A stretch of 16,253 bases of DNA from UBA1081 sp045658165 (GTDB lineage Bacteria > Bacillota > Clostridia > Oscillospirales > Acutalibacteraceae), in assembly GCA_045658165.1 (NCBI GenBank), contig JAZOUN010000139.1, positions 1 to 16,253 on the forward strand, in the 5' to 3' direction. Position numbers and translations under genes: made by a program. The notes beneath the pieces were generated by a model. It searched no databases, was not told where the DNA came from, and was given only the letters and a program-made list of their open reading frames with translations. This document shows positions 1 to 5,928 of this stretch, piece after piece (within the stretch, counting starts at the first letter, position 1; every line of letters starts with the position of its first letter).

Positions 1-917
1 CGGGGACGAGGCTCACCACGGTTACCTTCGATTGATGTCATAAGAGCTGTTTCTTCACCGCATACGAATGCACCTGCACCGAGACGGATGAAGAGATCGA
101 AGTCGAAACCTGAACCGAAGATGTCCTTACCGAGAAGGCCGTATTCTCTTGCATCGTCAATAGCCTTCTGAAGACGTGCAACAGCGATGGGATATTCAGC
201 ACGAACGTAAACGTAACCTTCTGAAGCACCTGTTGCGTAACCGCAGATAGCCATAGCTTCAACAAGACAATGGGGGTCGCCTTCAAGAACTGAACGGTCC
301 ATGAATGCACCGGGGTCACCTTCGTCAGCGTTACATACTACATATTTCTGGCCCTTGGGCTGTGCTGCTGTGAAGCTCCATTTGAGACCTGTGGGGAATC
401 CGCCGCCGCCTCTTCCGCGAAGACCTGAATCTTTGATTGTCTGGATAACATCTTCGGGAGTCATCTCTGTAAGAGCCTTACCGAGAGCTGCATAACCATC
501 CATTGCGATGTACTCATCGATGCTTTCGGGGTTAATAACACCGCAGTTACGAAGAGCTACACGCTTCTGTGACTTATAGAATGTTGTGTCGCTGAGAGAA
601 ACATGAAGAGCTTCTTCCTTAACGCTTTCATCAACATCTGAATAAACAAGACGATCAACTGTTCTACCTTTGAGAAGATGTTCAGAAACGATTTCTGCAA
701 CATCATCCTTCTGAACTCTTGAGTAGAATGTGCCATCGGGATATACGATAACAACGGGACCTAATGCACAAAGACCGAAACAGCCTGTCTTGACGATTTT
801 TACTTCTTCAGCAAGACCGTTTTCCGCAATGTGTTTTTCAAACTCTTCAATAAGAGTAACACTGCCCGATGATGTACAGCCTGTACCGCCGCATATCAGA
901 ACCTGGGAACGAATCAT
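1..917 (-). CDS. hndC: NuoF-like NAD(P)H/FMN subunit of [FeFe] hydrogenase (HndC/HydB), 3' end off the window
   Basis: This is the flavoprotein subunit that passes electrons between NAD(P)H and the hydrogenase Fe-S chain through FMN in the soluble HndABCD/HydABC complex. The reading frame is open from the ATG at 917 to the left edge (305 codons). A thioredoxin-like [2Fe-2S] domain comes first, with CGGTGC (C-x4-C) near residue 9 and GCFGLCALGP (C-x3-C) near residue 50. The FMN/NADH-binding core follows, with GLRGRGGGGFPTGLKW, then CNADEGDPGAFMDR, then CGEETALMTSIEGNRGEPRPR near the edge. The family is usually close to 600 residues, so the C-terminal Fe-S part lies outside. An AGGT-type ribosome site precedes the ATG, and the gene follows hndB by 36 nt. 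The N-terminal ferredoxin-like extension marks it as a hydrogenase subunit rather than complex I NuoF. Confidence 0.93.
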   Translation of the reverse strand, partial: MIRSQVLICGGTGCTSSGSVTLIEEFEKHIAENGLAEEVKIVKTGCFGLCALGPVVIVYPDGTFYSRVQKDDVAEIVSEHLLKGRTVDRLVYSDVDESVKEEALHVSLSDTTFYKSQKRVALRNCGVINPESIDEYIAMDGYAALGKALTEMTPEDVIQTIKDSGLRGRGGGGFPTGLKWSFTAAQPKGQKYVVCNADEGDPGAFMDRSVLEGDPHCLVEAMAICGYATGASEGYVYVRAEYPIAVARLQKAIDDAREYGLLGKDIFGSGFDFDLFIRLGAGAFVCGEETALMTSIEGNRGEPRP

Positions 918-953
918 ATTTTTTACCTCCAACTTGTATTAACAAATGAAAAA

Positions 954-1319
954 TTATACCTTAGAAATAGTATATTCGTCGATAACATTGCCGCCCTTAA
1001 GGTGCTTTTCAACAACTTCTTTTGCCTTTTCGGGTGTCATCTTGACATATGTTACCTTTTCTTTGCCTGCTTCATAAACTTCAACAACGGGTTCATACTG
1101 ACAGATACCGATACAGCCTGTCTGTGTAACCATAACATTGCCTGCAAGTCCCTGAGCACTGACCTCCTCAACGAATGCGTTAAGAACCGGTCTTGCTCCT
1201 GCTGCGATACCGCAAGTAGCCATACCTACAACTACTCTTGTTTCGCTGCTTCCTTCACGAAGAACAACTTTGCTCTGCATCTTTTCTTTGATTGCAGCAA
1301 GTTCAGCCAATGATTTCAT
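954..1319 (-). CDS. hndB: Thioredoxin-like (2Fe-2S) ferredoxin subunit HndB of the hydrogenase
   Basis: A 121-residue thioredoxin-fold ferredoxin subunit like HndB of the NADP-reducing hydrogenase HndABCD, thought to carry electrons between the diaphorase and hydrogenase parts. Visible motifs are VGMATCGIAAGARPV and QTGCIGICQYEPVVEVY. Only three cysteines are placed for cluster binding: the usual C-x4-C pair reads C-x4-G here, and I recall the same CGIAAGAR form in other HndB-type proteins, so it is probably a family trait rather than a defect. The ATG at 1319 has AAAGGA about 10 nt upstream. The 96-nt gap before it is the largest in this operon and holds the 7-nt-period repeat, so separate transcription or processing from here is possible. 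Confidence 0.9.
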   Translation of the reverse strand: MKSLAELAAIKEKMQSKVVLREGSSETRVVVGMATCGIAAGARPVLNAFVEEVSAQGLAGNVMVTQTGCIGICQYEPVVEVYEAGKEKVTYVKMTPEKAKEVVEKHLKGGNVIDEYTISKV

Positions 1320-1341
1320 ACTCTATCTTATCCTTTCATAT

Positions 1342-1422
1342 AAATTACATATTTTATAATTAACAATTTACAATGTACAATTTACAATCAATCATTCATT
1401 GTTCATTATTTATTATCAGTTA
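1342..1422. repeat. Degenerate 7-nt-period repeat tract
   Basis: Read on the minus strand, the stretch divides into near-heptamers: AATGAAC, AATGAAT, GATTGAT, TGTAAAT, TGTACAT, TGTAAAT, TGTTAAT. It touches the stop codon of the upstream ATPase gene and fills the gap before hndB. Similar AATGTACAA/AATGAACAA spacers occur between genes in many Clostridia. It may be a slippage-derived spacer, or it may form or remodel an internal promoter, since TATAAA lies at its hndB-proximal end. Function is not shown by the sequence. Confidence 0.6.
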
Positions 1423-1970
1423 TTATCAGAAGCATATGCTTCTTCAAGATATCCTTTCATCCACATGACAACCTCAATATTATCAAGAGGTACATCACCG
1501 AGGACTTCTTTAAGCTCCTGAGTGTCAAGTGCAACTTCATTTTCCGGCATTGTGTGTCTGAATATCCAGCGGATATCGGGACTGCCCTGAATGAGAGTCA
1601 CAACACTTGAGATTATATCTCCGAGCGGAGTGAAGTCGATGCTTGTTTTATCAAAAACAGCAGTTGTCACGGTGCCGTGGTTTTCGGGATAATCACTTTC
1701 GTGTTTTGATTCAATACTGAAACTGCCTCCTGTCTGTTCGGCAGCAAGTTTCAGAAACGGGATACCCATTCCCACTTTACGTGTTGTACGTGTTGTACTG
1801 AACGGATCCGTTACCGTTTTAAGAAAATCGGGTTTCATTCCGCAGCCGTTGTCACTGATTGACATCGTGAACATGGTATCAGTTTCTGTCAGTGTAACAA
1901 AAACCGTGTCAGCTCCTGCCTTTACGGAATTTTTGGCTATATCAAGAATATTCAGCGAAAGTTCTTTCAC
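1416..1970 (-). CDS. GHKL ATPase-domain protein, histidine-kinase-like, without a dimerisation domain
   Basis: A 184-residue ATP-binding protein. The N-box is LDIAKNSVKAGAD (residues about 9-21), the G1 box DNGCGM near residue 40 and the G2 region KVGMGIPFLKLAAEQTGG near residues 66-83, which together form a GHKL/HATPase_c fold. No HisKA phosphoacceptor helix precedes it, so it cannot be a standard sensor kinase. The C-terminal 70 residues are an acidic extension I do not recognise. The start is a GTG that overlaps the PHP gene stop (GTGA), with AAGGGAA upstream. Its position among hnd genes suggests a regulatory kinase or anti-sigma-like partner of the HydS protein. That role is inference. 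Confidence 0.85.
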   Translation of the reverse strand: MKELSLNILDIAKNSVKAGADTVFVTLTETDTMFTMSISDNGCGMKPDFLKTVTDPFSTTRTTRKVGMGIPFLKLAAEQTGGSFSIESKHESDYPENHGTVTTAVFDKTSIDFTPLGDIISSVVTLIQGSPDIRWIFRHTMPENEVALDTQELKEVLGDVPLDNIEVVMWMKGYLEEAYASDNN

Positions 1971-2716
1971 AGCAATTTCCCTTTTCTTAAAATTTCAAAA
2001 AGTTTTTTTCTGACGAGTGCACTGCTGTACGGTTCGTCATCTATATCAAAATATTCCTTTTTCTCTTTTATATCCCACAGATAGTGAGCGTCTGACGACA
2101 CAACCTTGAGCGTATTTCTGAGATCAGGATATTTTTCATCATAATCAGCAATGTTTTCACCTGAGTGAAACTCTGCCACATCAAATTCCATGTATTCATG
2201 GGACGGAAAAGTACCGAGCATTGCGATAATTCCGTTTGCATCCCTGTCAACATGAGCAGGATAACAGATTCCGCCTTTTTCCGTGACCGTTTCATACACC
2301 GTATCAATCATAATATCGGTAGCGTTTGAAAGAAGAAACTCTTCTTCACCGATTATTTCATCGTTTTCATTCATTATCTGCTGAAAACCGAAAATGTCGG
2401 TTCGGTTGGGAATAAGAAGTCTGTGCTGCCTTACAAATTCATCAAACTCCATTGCTTTTTCAAGTTCCTCAAACAGACAGACCACATGAATGTCTTCTGC
2501 TGTTGTAAGTTCCATTCCTGCCACGGGGATTATACCGTTTTTCTTTGCTGCCGCAAAAAATGCAGGACAGTTACGGCAGGTATTATGGTCTGTAAGGGCC
2601 ATAATGTTCAGACCGTTGAGAACACCCATGCCGGCAATATTGTTCGGTGTCATATCATCATCACCGCAGGGTGAAAGACACGAATGAATGTGAAGATCAT
2701 AATAATATCTGTTCAT
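1967..2716 (-). CDS. PHP-domain metal-dependent phosphoesterase in the hydrogenase operon
   Basis: A 249-residue protein with a full set of PHP metal-ligand motifs: DLHIHSCLSPCGDDDMTP at the N terminus, MALTDHNT near residue 40, AGMELTT near 65, YPAHVDR near 153 and VVSSDAHYL near 207. PHP proteins hydrolyse phosphoester bonds with a two- or three-metal centre; the substrate here is unknown. An extra cysteine pair (TCRNC) follows the second motif. The ATG overlaps the DRTGG gene stop by 4 nt (ATGA), so translation is coupled. Its place between DRTGG, HydS and ATPase genes points to a signalling or nucleotide-turnover role rather than DNA repair or histidine synthesis. Confidence 0.9.
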   Translation of the reverse strand: MNRYYYDLHIHSCLSPCGDDDMTPNNIAGMGVLNGLNIMALTDHNTCRNCPAFFAAAKKNGIIPVAGMELTTAEDIHVVCLFEELEKAMEFDEFVRQHRLLIPNRTDIFGFQQIMNENDEIIGEEEFLLSNATDIMIDTVYETVTEKGGICYPAHVDRDANGIIAMLGTFPSHEYMEFDVAEFHSGENIADYDEKYPDLRNTLKVVSSDAHYLWDIKEKKEYFDIDDEPYSSALVRKKLFEILRKGKLL

Positions 2717-3039
2717 ATCATTCCCGACACTTTCACAGCCGTTTCATAAGACGGCAAAGCTGATGAAATAATATTTATTTCTTTCTCTTTCGCGGTGGCA
2801 ATGATTTCATCATCAACCGTCACGCCCTCTGAAAGAATTATGCAGGAAACATCTGCAAGTGATGCAACTGCAAGTATATTTATATTGGACATTATTGTTA
2901 TCCATGCATTATCTGCATTTGCTCTGCCCATAACCCAGCTTAAAAGATCACCTGTATAGCACCCTGCAACTTCTCTGTCTGCGTCCGGAAGAACAACAGC
3001 AGAAAAACCGCAGTTTTCACACAAACCCTTAACTGTCAT
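2713..3039 (-). CDS. Small DRTGG-domain-like protein
   Basis: A protein of about 108 residues resembling the stand-alone DRTGG domains found beside clostridial hydrogenase genes. The GDLLSWVMGRANADNAWITIMS segment corresponds to the usual DLMSDVLAF core, and AVASLADVSCIILSEG to the RTAEMxDxxCIVFVRG part. It is more divergent than the second copy at 4769-5122. DRTGG domains are thought to bind ligands or regulate partners, but no biochemical role is established for these. The gene overlaps the end of the HydS gene by about 11 nt. AAGGAG lies 9 nt before the chosen ATG at 3039; a GTG one codon upstream (3042) is also possible. Confidence 0.75.
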   Translation of the reverse strand: MTVKGLCENCGFSAVVLPDADREVAGCYTGDLLSWVMGRANADNAWITIMSNINILAVASLADVSCIILSEGVTVDDEIIATAKEKEINIISSALPSYETAVKVSGMI

Positions 3040-4297
3040 CACATTCTTCTCCTTTCGGGGAGGAAATCATAACACGGCAAAGCTTTATATCCGCCTGACC
3101 GCGGACAACATCCTCTGCAAAAGCTTTGCAGCTGGGAGAACCGCAGGCACCGCAGTCAATGCCGGGCAGACTCTGTCTTATTTCCTGAATCTGAGCCATC
3201 ATACGCATCGATTCACTGAAACTCTTGCTGAGCCTTGAAATGGGCGTATATTCCGGAAGTTCATCACTTATAATGTTTTCGGGAATATAGTGCATATCTT
3301 TCGGCAGTCTGTTCACCGAAACGGGAAGATATCTTCTTACCGAATGAAGACGGGTTCTTGCAATGAACGGATTTTCAATCGTCATTACTCCTCCGACACA
3401 TCCGCCGGTGCAGGCATTAAGTTCCACAAATTCAATCTGCGGAATATTGCCGTTTTCTATGGCATCAAGAACTTTGTTTACATTCTCAATACCGTCTGCC
3501 GCAAGGTAATCATCATTTAAAATTGCCGAAGATTCACCGCCGCTGGATGCCCAGCCCACACCGATCATTCCTGTTTCGGAAGCGATTGAAGGACTCTTAT
3601 CCCTTTTCATGGCAGCTATAAGCTTGAAATAAATATCTTTCAGAGATATTACAACATCTATTTCACTCTTATAATTACCGAAGCCGTTTCTTATGTAGCT
3701 TACTTTACCGGGACACGGTGAAATGAAATAAAGACCGATATCGGCATCATCAAGCTCCGGATGTTCTTCCTTTGCTTTCTGTCTTGCCATTTTTGCCGCA
3801 ATCTCAATGGGAGGCAACAACGGGATAAGATTATCCCTGAGGTAAGGATATCTCAGTGAAATCAGTCTTACCACAACGGGACAAGCTGAACTGATAACCG
3901 GTTTTTTTATTCCTTCGGTTCTAAGATAAAGACGTGTGTATTCCGTTGCATACTCAGCAGCTTTCGCAACTTCAAAAACATCGTCAAAACCGATATCAAG
4001 AAGTCCCTGCAGAACGGTATCCACATCTTCGAGATTGTCAAACTGACCGTAAAGAGAGGGGGCAGGAAGAGCAATCTTCCACTTATAATCCTGATAATGT
4101 TCAAATTTTGAACACATTGCCTTCTTTGCATTGTTCGGACAAACTCTTATACATTCTCCGCAATCGATACATCTGTCTTCATTTATGACAGCACGACCGT
4201 CACGGATTCGTATTGCTTCGGTGGGACAATGACGCAGACATGTTGTACAGCCTGTGCATTTTGATACATCAAGCTCAACCGAATGCTTATACATCAT
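3029..4297 (-). CDS. Putative sensory [FeFe]-hydrogenase-like Fe-S protein (HydS type)
   Basis: About 422 residues, counted from the ATG at 4297. Residues 14-62 are a 2x[4Fe-4S] ferredoxin domain (CTGCTTCLRHCP, then CIDCGECIRVCP). The middle is an [FeFe]-hydrogenase large-subunit-like domain with all four H-cluster cysteines: SSACP (C139), SPCPGK (C195, with the following conserved Lys) and NACTGGC (C296 and C300). The proton-transfer cysteine of catalytic enzymes (the first C of TSCCP) is Ala, and the two Met residues normally beside the cluster are Ser and Asn. The C terminus is a second Fe-S domain, DCGACGSPSCKAFAEDV with a later Cys, resembling PF04060; no PAS domain is visible. These features fit the sensory HydS class rather than a catalytic HydA. 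GAGGTGA lies before ATG 4297 and ATG 4294; a GTG at 4303 sits too close. Confidence 0.85.
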   Translation of the reverse strand: MMYKHSVELDVSKCTGCTTCLRHCPTEAIRIRDGRAVINEDRCIDCGECIRVCPNNAKKAMCSKFEHYQDYKWKIALPAPSLYGQFDNLEDVDTVLQGLLDIGFDDVFEVAKAAEYATEYTRLYLRTEGIKKPVISSACPVVVRLISLRYPYLRDNLIPLLPPIEIAAKMARQKAKEEHPELDDADIGLYFISPCPGKVSYIRNGFGNYKSEIDVVISLKDIYFKLIAAMKRDKSPSIASETGMIGVGWASSGGESSAILNDDYLAADGIENVNKVLDAIENGNIPQIEFVELNACTGGCVGGVMTIENPFIARTRLHSVRRYLPVSVNRLPKDMHYIPENIISDELPEYTPISRLSKSFSESMRMMAQIQEIRQSLPGIDCGACGSPSCKAFAEDVVRGQADIKLCRVMISSPKGEECDDS

Positions 4298-4349
4298 CGT
4301 CACCTCTACATTCTTATAATCAGATTTACAATTATGAATTACACAAAAA

Positions 4350-4772
4350 TCAAAGATTTACAACCATCTTAATAGTTGTTCCTTTTCCTACAACTGAATC
4401 AATAGTCATTTCATCAGTATAGCGTTTCATATTCGGAAGTCCCATACCTGCGCCGAAGCCGAGAGAACGGACCGAATCGGTAGCCGTTGAATACCCTTCC
4501 TGCATTGCAAGATCAATATCTGCAATTCCGGGACCGGTATCGGCAAGAATGATCTCTATTCTGTCTTCACTGACGATAACATCTGCTGTTCCGCCGCCTG
4601 CGTGAATGACCATATTGATTTCACCCTCATACATGGCTATTGAAACCTGTCTTATGATTTCAGGAGGAATCCCGAGACGACGGAGATTCTTTTTTACCTG
4701 AACAGATGCCTGACCGGCAGATGTAAAATCATCACCGTCAACATCAAAATGAAAAATCAATGATTCACTCAT
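4350..4772 (-). CDS. RsbW/SpoIIAB-like ATP-binding protein (anti-sigma-factor kinase fold)
   Basis: A 140-residue single-domain GHKL ATPase. The N-box region reads YEGEINMVIHAGG (about residues 48-60), the G1 box ADTGPGI (near 76-82) and the G2 loop LGFGAGMGLPNMKRYTD (near 103-119), followed by VGKGTTIKMVV. This is the layout of the serine kinase/anti-sigma family (RsbW, SpoIIAB). No cognate sigma or anti-sigma-antagonist gene is visible, so the target may be another protein in this cluster. The start is the ATG at 4772, which overlaps the preceding DRTGG stop by 4 nt, with AGGAAA upstream; a longer upstream reading would lie inside the preceding gene. Confidence 0.88.
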   Translation of the reverse strand: MSESLIFHFDVDGDDFTSAGQASVQVKKNLRRLGIPPEIIRQVSIAMYEGEINMVIHAGGGTADVIVSEDRIEIILADTGPGIADIDLAMQEGYSTATDSVRSLGFGAGMGLPNMKRYTDEMTIDSVVGKGTTIKMVVNL

Positions 4773-5122
4773 ATTTTCCTGCCGTTTCCGACAAGGCCGT
4801 TCATATAAAGCTTTCCGCAAGCTTCATAAAGACGCATGTCTGTCGCAAGAATTGCTATACCGCTTTCAGCAGCAAGATCAATCATTTCCTGTGTGGGTCT
4901 TTTGCCCCTTACAAAAACAAGACAGAGCATATCCATCATTTCTGCTGTTCTTATAACCTGTGAATTCACAAGCCCTGTAAGCAGAACTGCCTGATTTTTA
5001 ACATATGCAAGAACGTCACTCATCATGTCGCTTCCGCAGGCGGAATGAACTTCCGTTTCAAGCATATCAGCGCCGCCGATTACTTCAGCTTCCAGCAAAT
5101 CTTTTATCATTCCGATCTTCAT
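4769..5122 (-). CDS. DRTGG-domain protein
   Basis: A 117-residue protein that is essentially one DRTGG-type domain. Recognisable parts are MKIGMIKDLLEAEVIGG at the start, SDMMSDVLAYVKNQAVLLTG, QVIRTAEMMDMLCLVFVRGKRP, and a C-terminal ACGKLYMNGLVG. In Clostridia such genes commonly sit next to NuoE-like and RsbW-like genes at hydrogenase loci. The ATG at 5122 is preferred: AAAAGG and GAGAGGA lie just upstream, whereas a GTG at 5140 would sit on those bases. The gene follows hndA by 42 nt and overlaps the next gene by 4 nt. Its ligand is unknown. It is a paralogue of the shorter protein at 2713-3039. Confidence 0.85.
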   Translation of the reverse strand: MKIGMIKDLLEAEVIGGADMLETEVHSACGSDMMSDVLAYVKNQAVLLTGLVNSQVIRTAEMMDMLCLVFVRGKRPTQEMIDLAAESGIAILATDMRLYEACGKLYMNGLVGNGRKI

Positions 5123-5164
5123 AAGACCTTTTCCTCTCACCGAATGTTTTAGTGTAAAACGGGA

Positions 5165-5659
5165 TTATTCGTATTTTGCAAGAATTCCGGGAATATCGTC
5201 TCCCACAAGTCTGCCGTAAACATCTTCGTTAACGGTAAGAACGGGAGCAAGACCGCAGGCACCGATACAACGGCAAGCTTCAAGAGAGTACTTTCCGTCT
5301 TCTGTGCATTCACCTGCTTTGATGCCGAGACATTCTTCAAGCTTATCAATAAGCTGCTGTGCACCCTTAACGTAGCAAGCAGTACCGAGACAAACTGAAA
5401 TATTATACTTACCCTTGGGTGAAAGTGAGAACTGTGCATAGAATGTTGCTACGCCGTAAACCTTTTCAAGAGGTACGTTCATACCTTCAGCAATCATAAC
5501 CTGAACTTCTCTGGGAAGATAGCCGTAAATACCCTGAGCTTCCTGCATTACTGCCATAAGGTTGCTCTTGTCTCCTGCATATTTTGCAATAACTTCCTTA
5601 AGCTGTGCTTCCTGTTCGGGAGTGCCTGTAAAAGGCATTGAGCTGATTTTCTTTTTCAT
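5165..5659 (-). CDS. hndA: NuoE-like [2Fe-2S] subunit of [FeFe] hydrogenase (HndA/HydC)
   Basis: A 164-residue NuoE family subunit, the usual length for the family. A helical N-terminal part (LKEVIAKYAGDKSNLMAVMQ, then GYLPREVQVMIAE) precedes a thioredoxin-like [2Fe-2S] domain with VCLGTACYVKGA (C-x4-C, near residue 90) and CRCIGACGLAPVLTVN (C-x3-C, near residue 130). In HndABCD/HydABC it supports electron flow between NAD(P)H/FMN and the hydrogenase centre in the cytoplasm. It is the first gene of the operon, with GGAGG 10 nt before the ATG, an extended -10 promoter about 65 nt upstream and a perfect hairpin in the leader. Confidence 0.93.
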   Translation of the reverse strand: MKKKISSMPFTGTPEQEAQLKEVIAKYAGDKSNLMAVMQEAQGIYGYLPREVQVMIAEGMNVPLEKVYGVATFYAQFSLSPKGKYNISVCLGTACYVKGAQQLIDKLEECLGIKAGECTEDGKYSLEACRCIGACGLAPVLTVNEDVYGRLVGDDIPGILAKYE

Positions 5660-5675
5660 TGAAATTTATCCTCCG

Positions 5676-5705
5676 ATCAATGTATCGGCACAGTGCCGAA
5701 TTGAT
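5676..5705 (-). promoter_or_regulatory. Nested inverted repeat in the hnd operon leader
   Basis: The inner arms TCGGCAC and GTGCCGA (5685-5691 and 5693-5699) form a perfect palindrome around one base. The outer arms ATCAAT (5676-5681) and ATTGAT (5700-5705) extend it, with a 3-nt bulge on one side. In the RNA it would form a hairpin ending right next to the GGAGG of hndA (5670-5674). As DNA it could be an operator for a dimeric regulator downstream of the start site. It has no U-tract, so it is not a classical terminator. It does not match the Rex site GTTAA-N4-TTAAC. Confidence 0.6.
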
Positions 5706-5723
5706 TTTTATATATGCTGAATC

Positions 5724-5732
5724 ATTATAGCA
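5724..5732 (-). promoter_or_regulatory. Extended -10 promoter of the hnd operon
   Basis: On the minus strand the sequence reads TGCTATAAT: a perfect TATAAT with a TGn extension. No good -35 hexamer is found at 16-18 bp, which is normal for extended -10 promoters. Transcription would begin near 5717, about 57 nt before the hndA ATG, which puts the inverted repeat inside the leader. Confidence 0.6.
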
Positions 5733-5808
5733 TAATATTTTAAATAAATCTATACTTTCAAATCATTTTTACATAAAAAAATGACTTTTTTTTAACAATA
5801 AATTCGTT

Positions 5809-5832
5809 AATATTCAATATTTTATGAATATT
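5809..5832. promoter_or_regulatory. AATATTCA-N8-TGAATATT inverted repeat between divergent operons
   Basis: Perfect 8-bp arms (5809-5816 and 5825-5832) are separated by 8 bp. The site lies about 30 bp upstream of the -35 of the dockerin gene and about 75 bp upstream of the hnd -10. A second, shorter repeat (TTAAC-N9-GTTAA, 5792-5810) overlaps its left end. The rest of 5733-5862 is very AT-rich and holds no gene. The site is a candidate regulator-binding site, but chance is a real alternative in DNA this AT-rich. Confidence 0.4.
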
Positions 5833-5862
5833 TTCCCATAACTGCTTTAAAAATCTTTCCTG

Positions 5863-5891
5863 TTGACCAAAAAGTCAAAAAGTGTTAAAAT
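5863..5891 (+). promoter_or_regulatory. Housekeeping promoter of the dockerin gene
   Basis: TTGACC (5863-5868), a 17-bp spacer, then TAAAAT (5886-5891). The TTG at 5863 is also in frame with the downstream gene, but as part of the -35 it is not a start codon. The transcript would begin near 5898, leaving a leader of about 30 nt with the AGGGAG ribosome site. Confidence 0.75.
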
Positions 5892-5928
5892 AAATACGAT
5901 AATGTTAAATATTGCAGGGAGCTTTTTT

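Noticed and set aside
1342..1422. CRISPR-like repeat array
   Set aside because: The units are about 7 nt, degenerate and contiguous, with no spacers and no cas genes.
5660..5862. Rex operator (GTTAA-N4-TTAAC) upstream of the hydrogenase operon
   Set aside because: Only the reverse arrangement TTAAC-N9-GTTAA is present; order and spacing do not fit Rex.
5863..5928. Longer 699-residue start (TTG at 5863) for the dockerin protein
   Set aside because: The TTG is the -35 hexamer of a good promoter; ATG 5929 has a ribosome site and begins the signal peptide.
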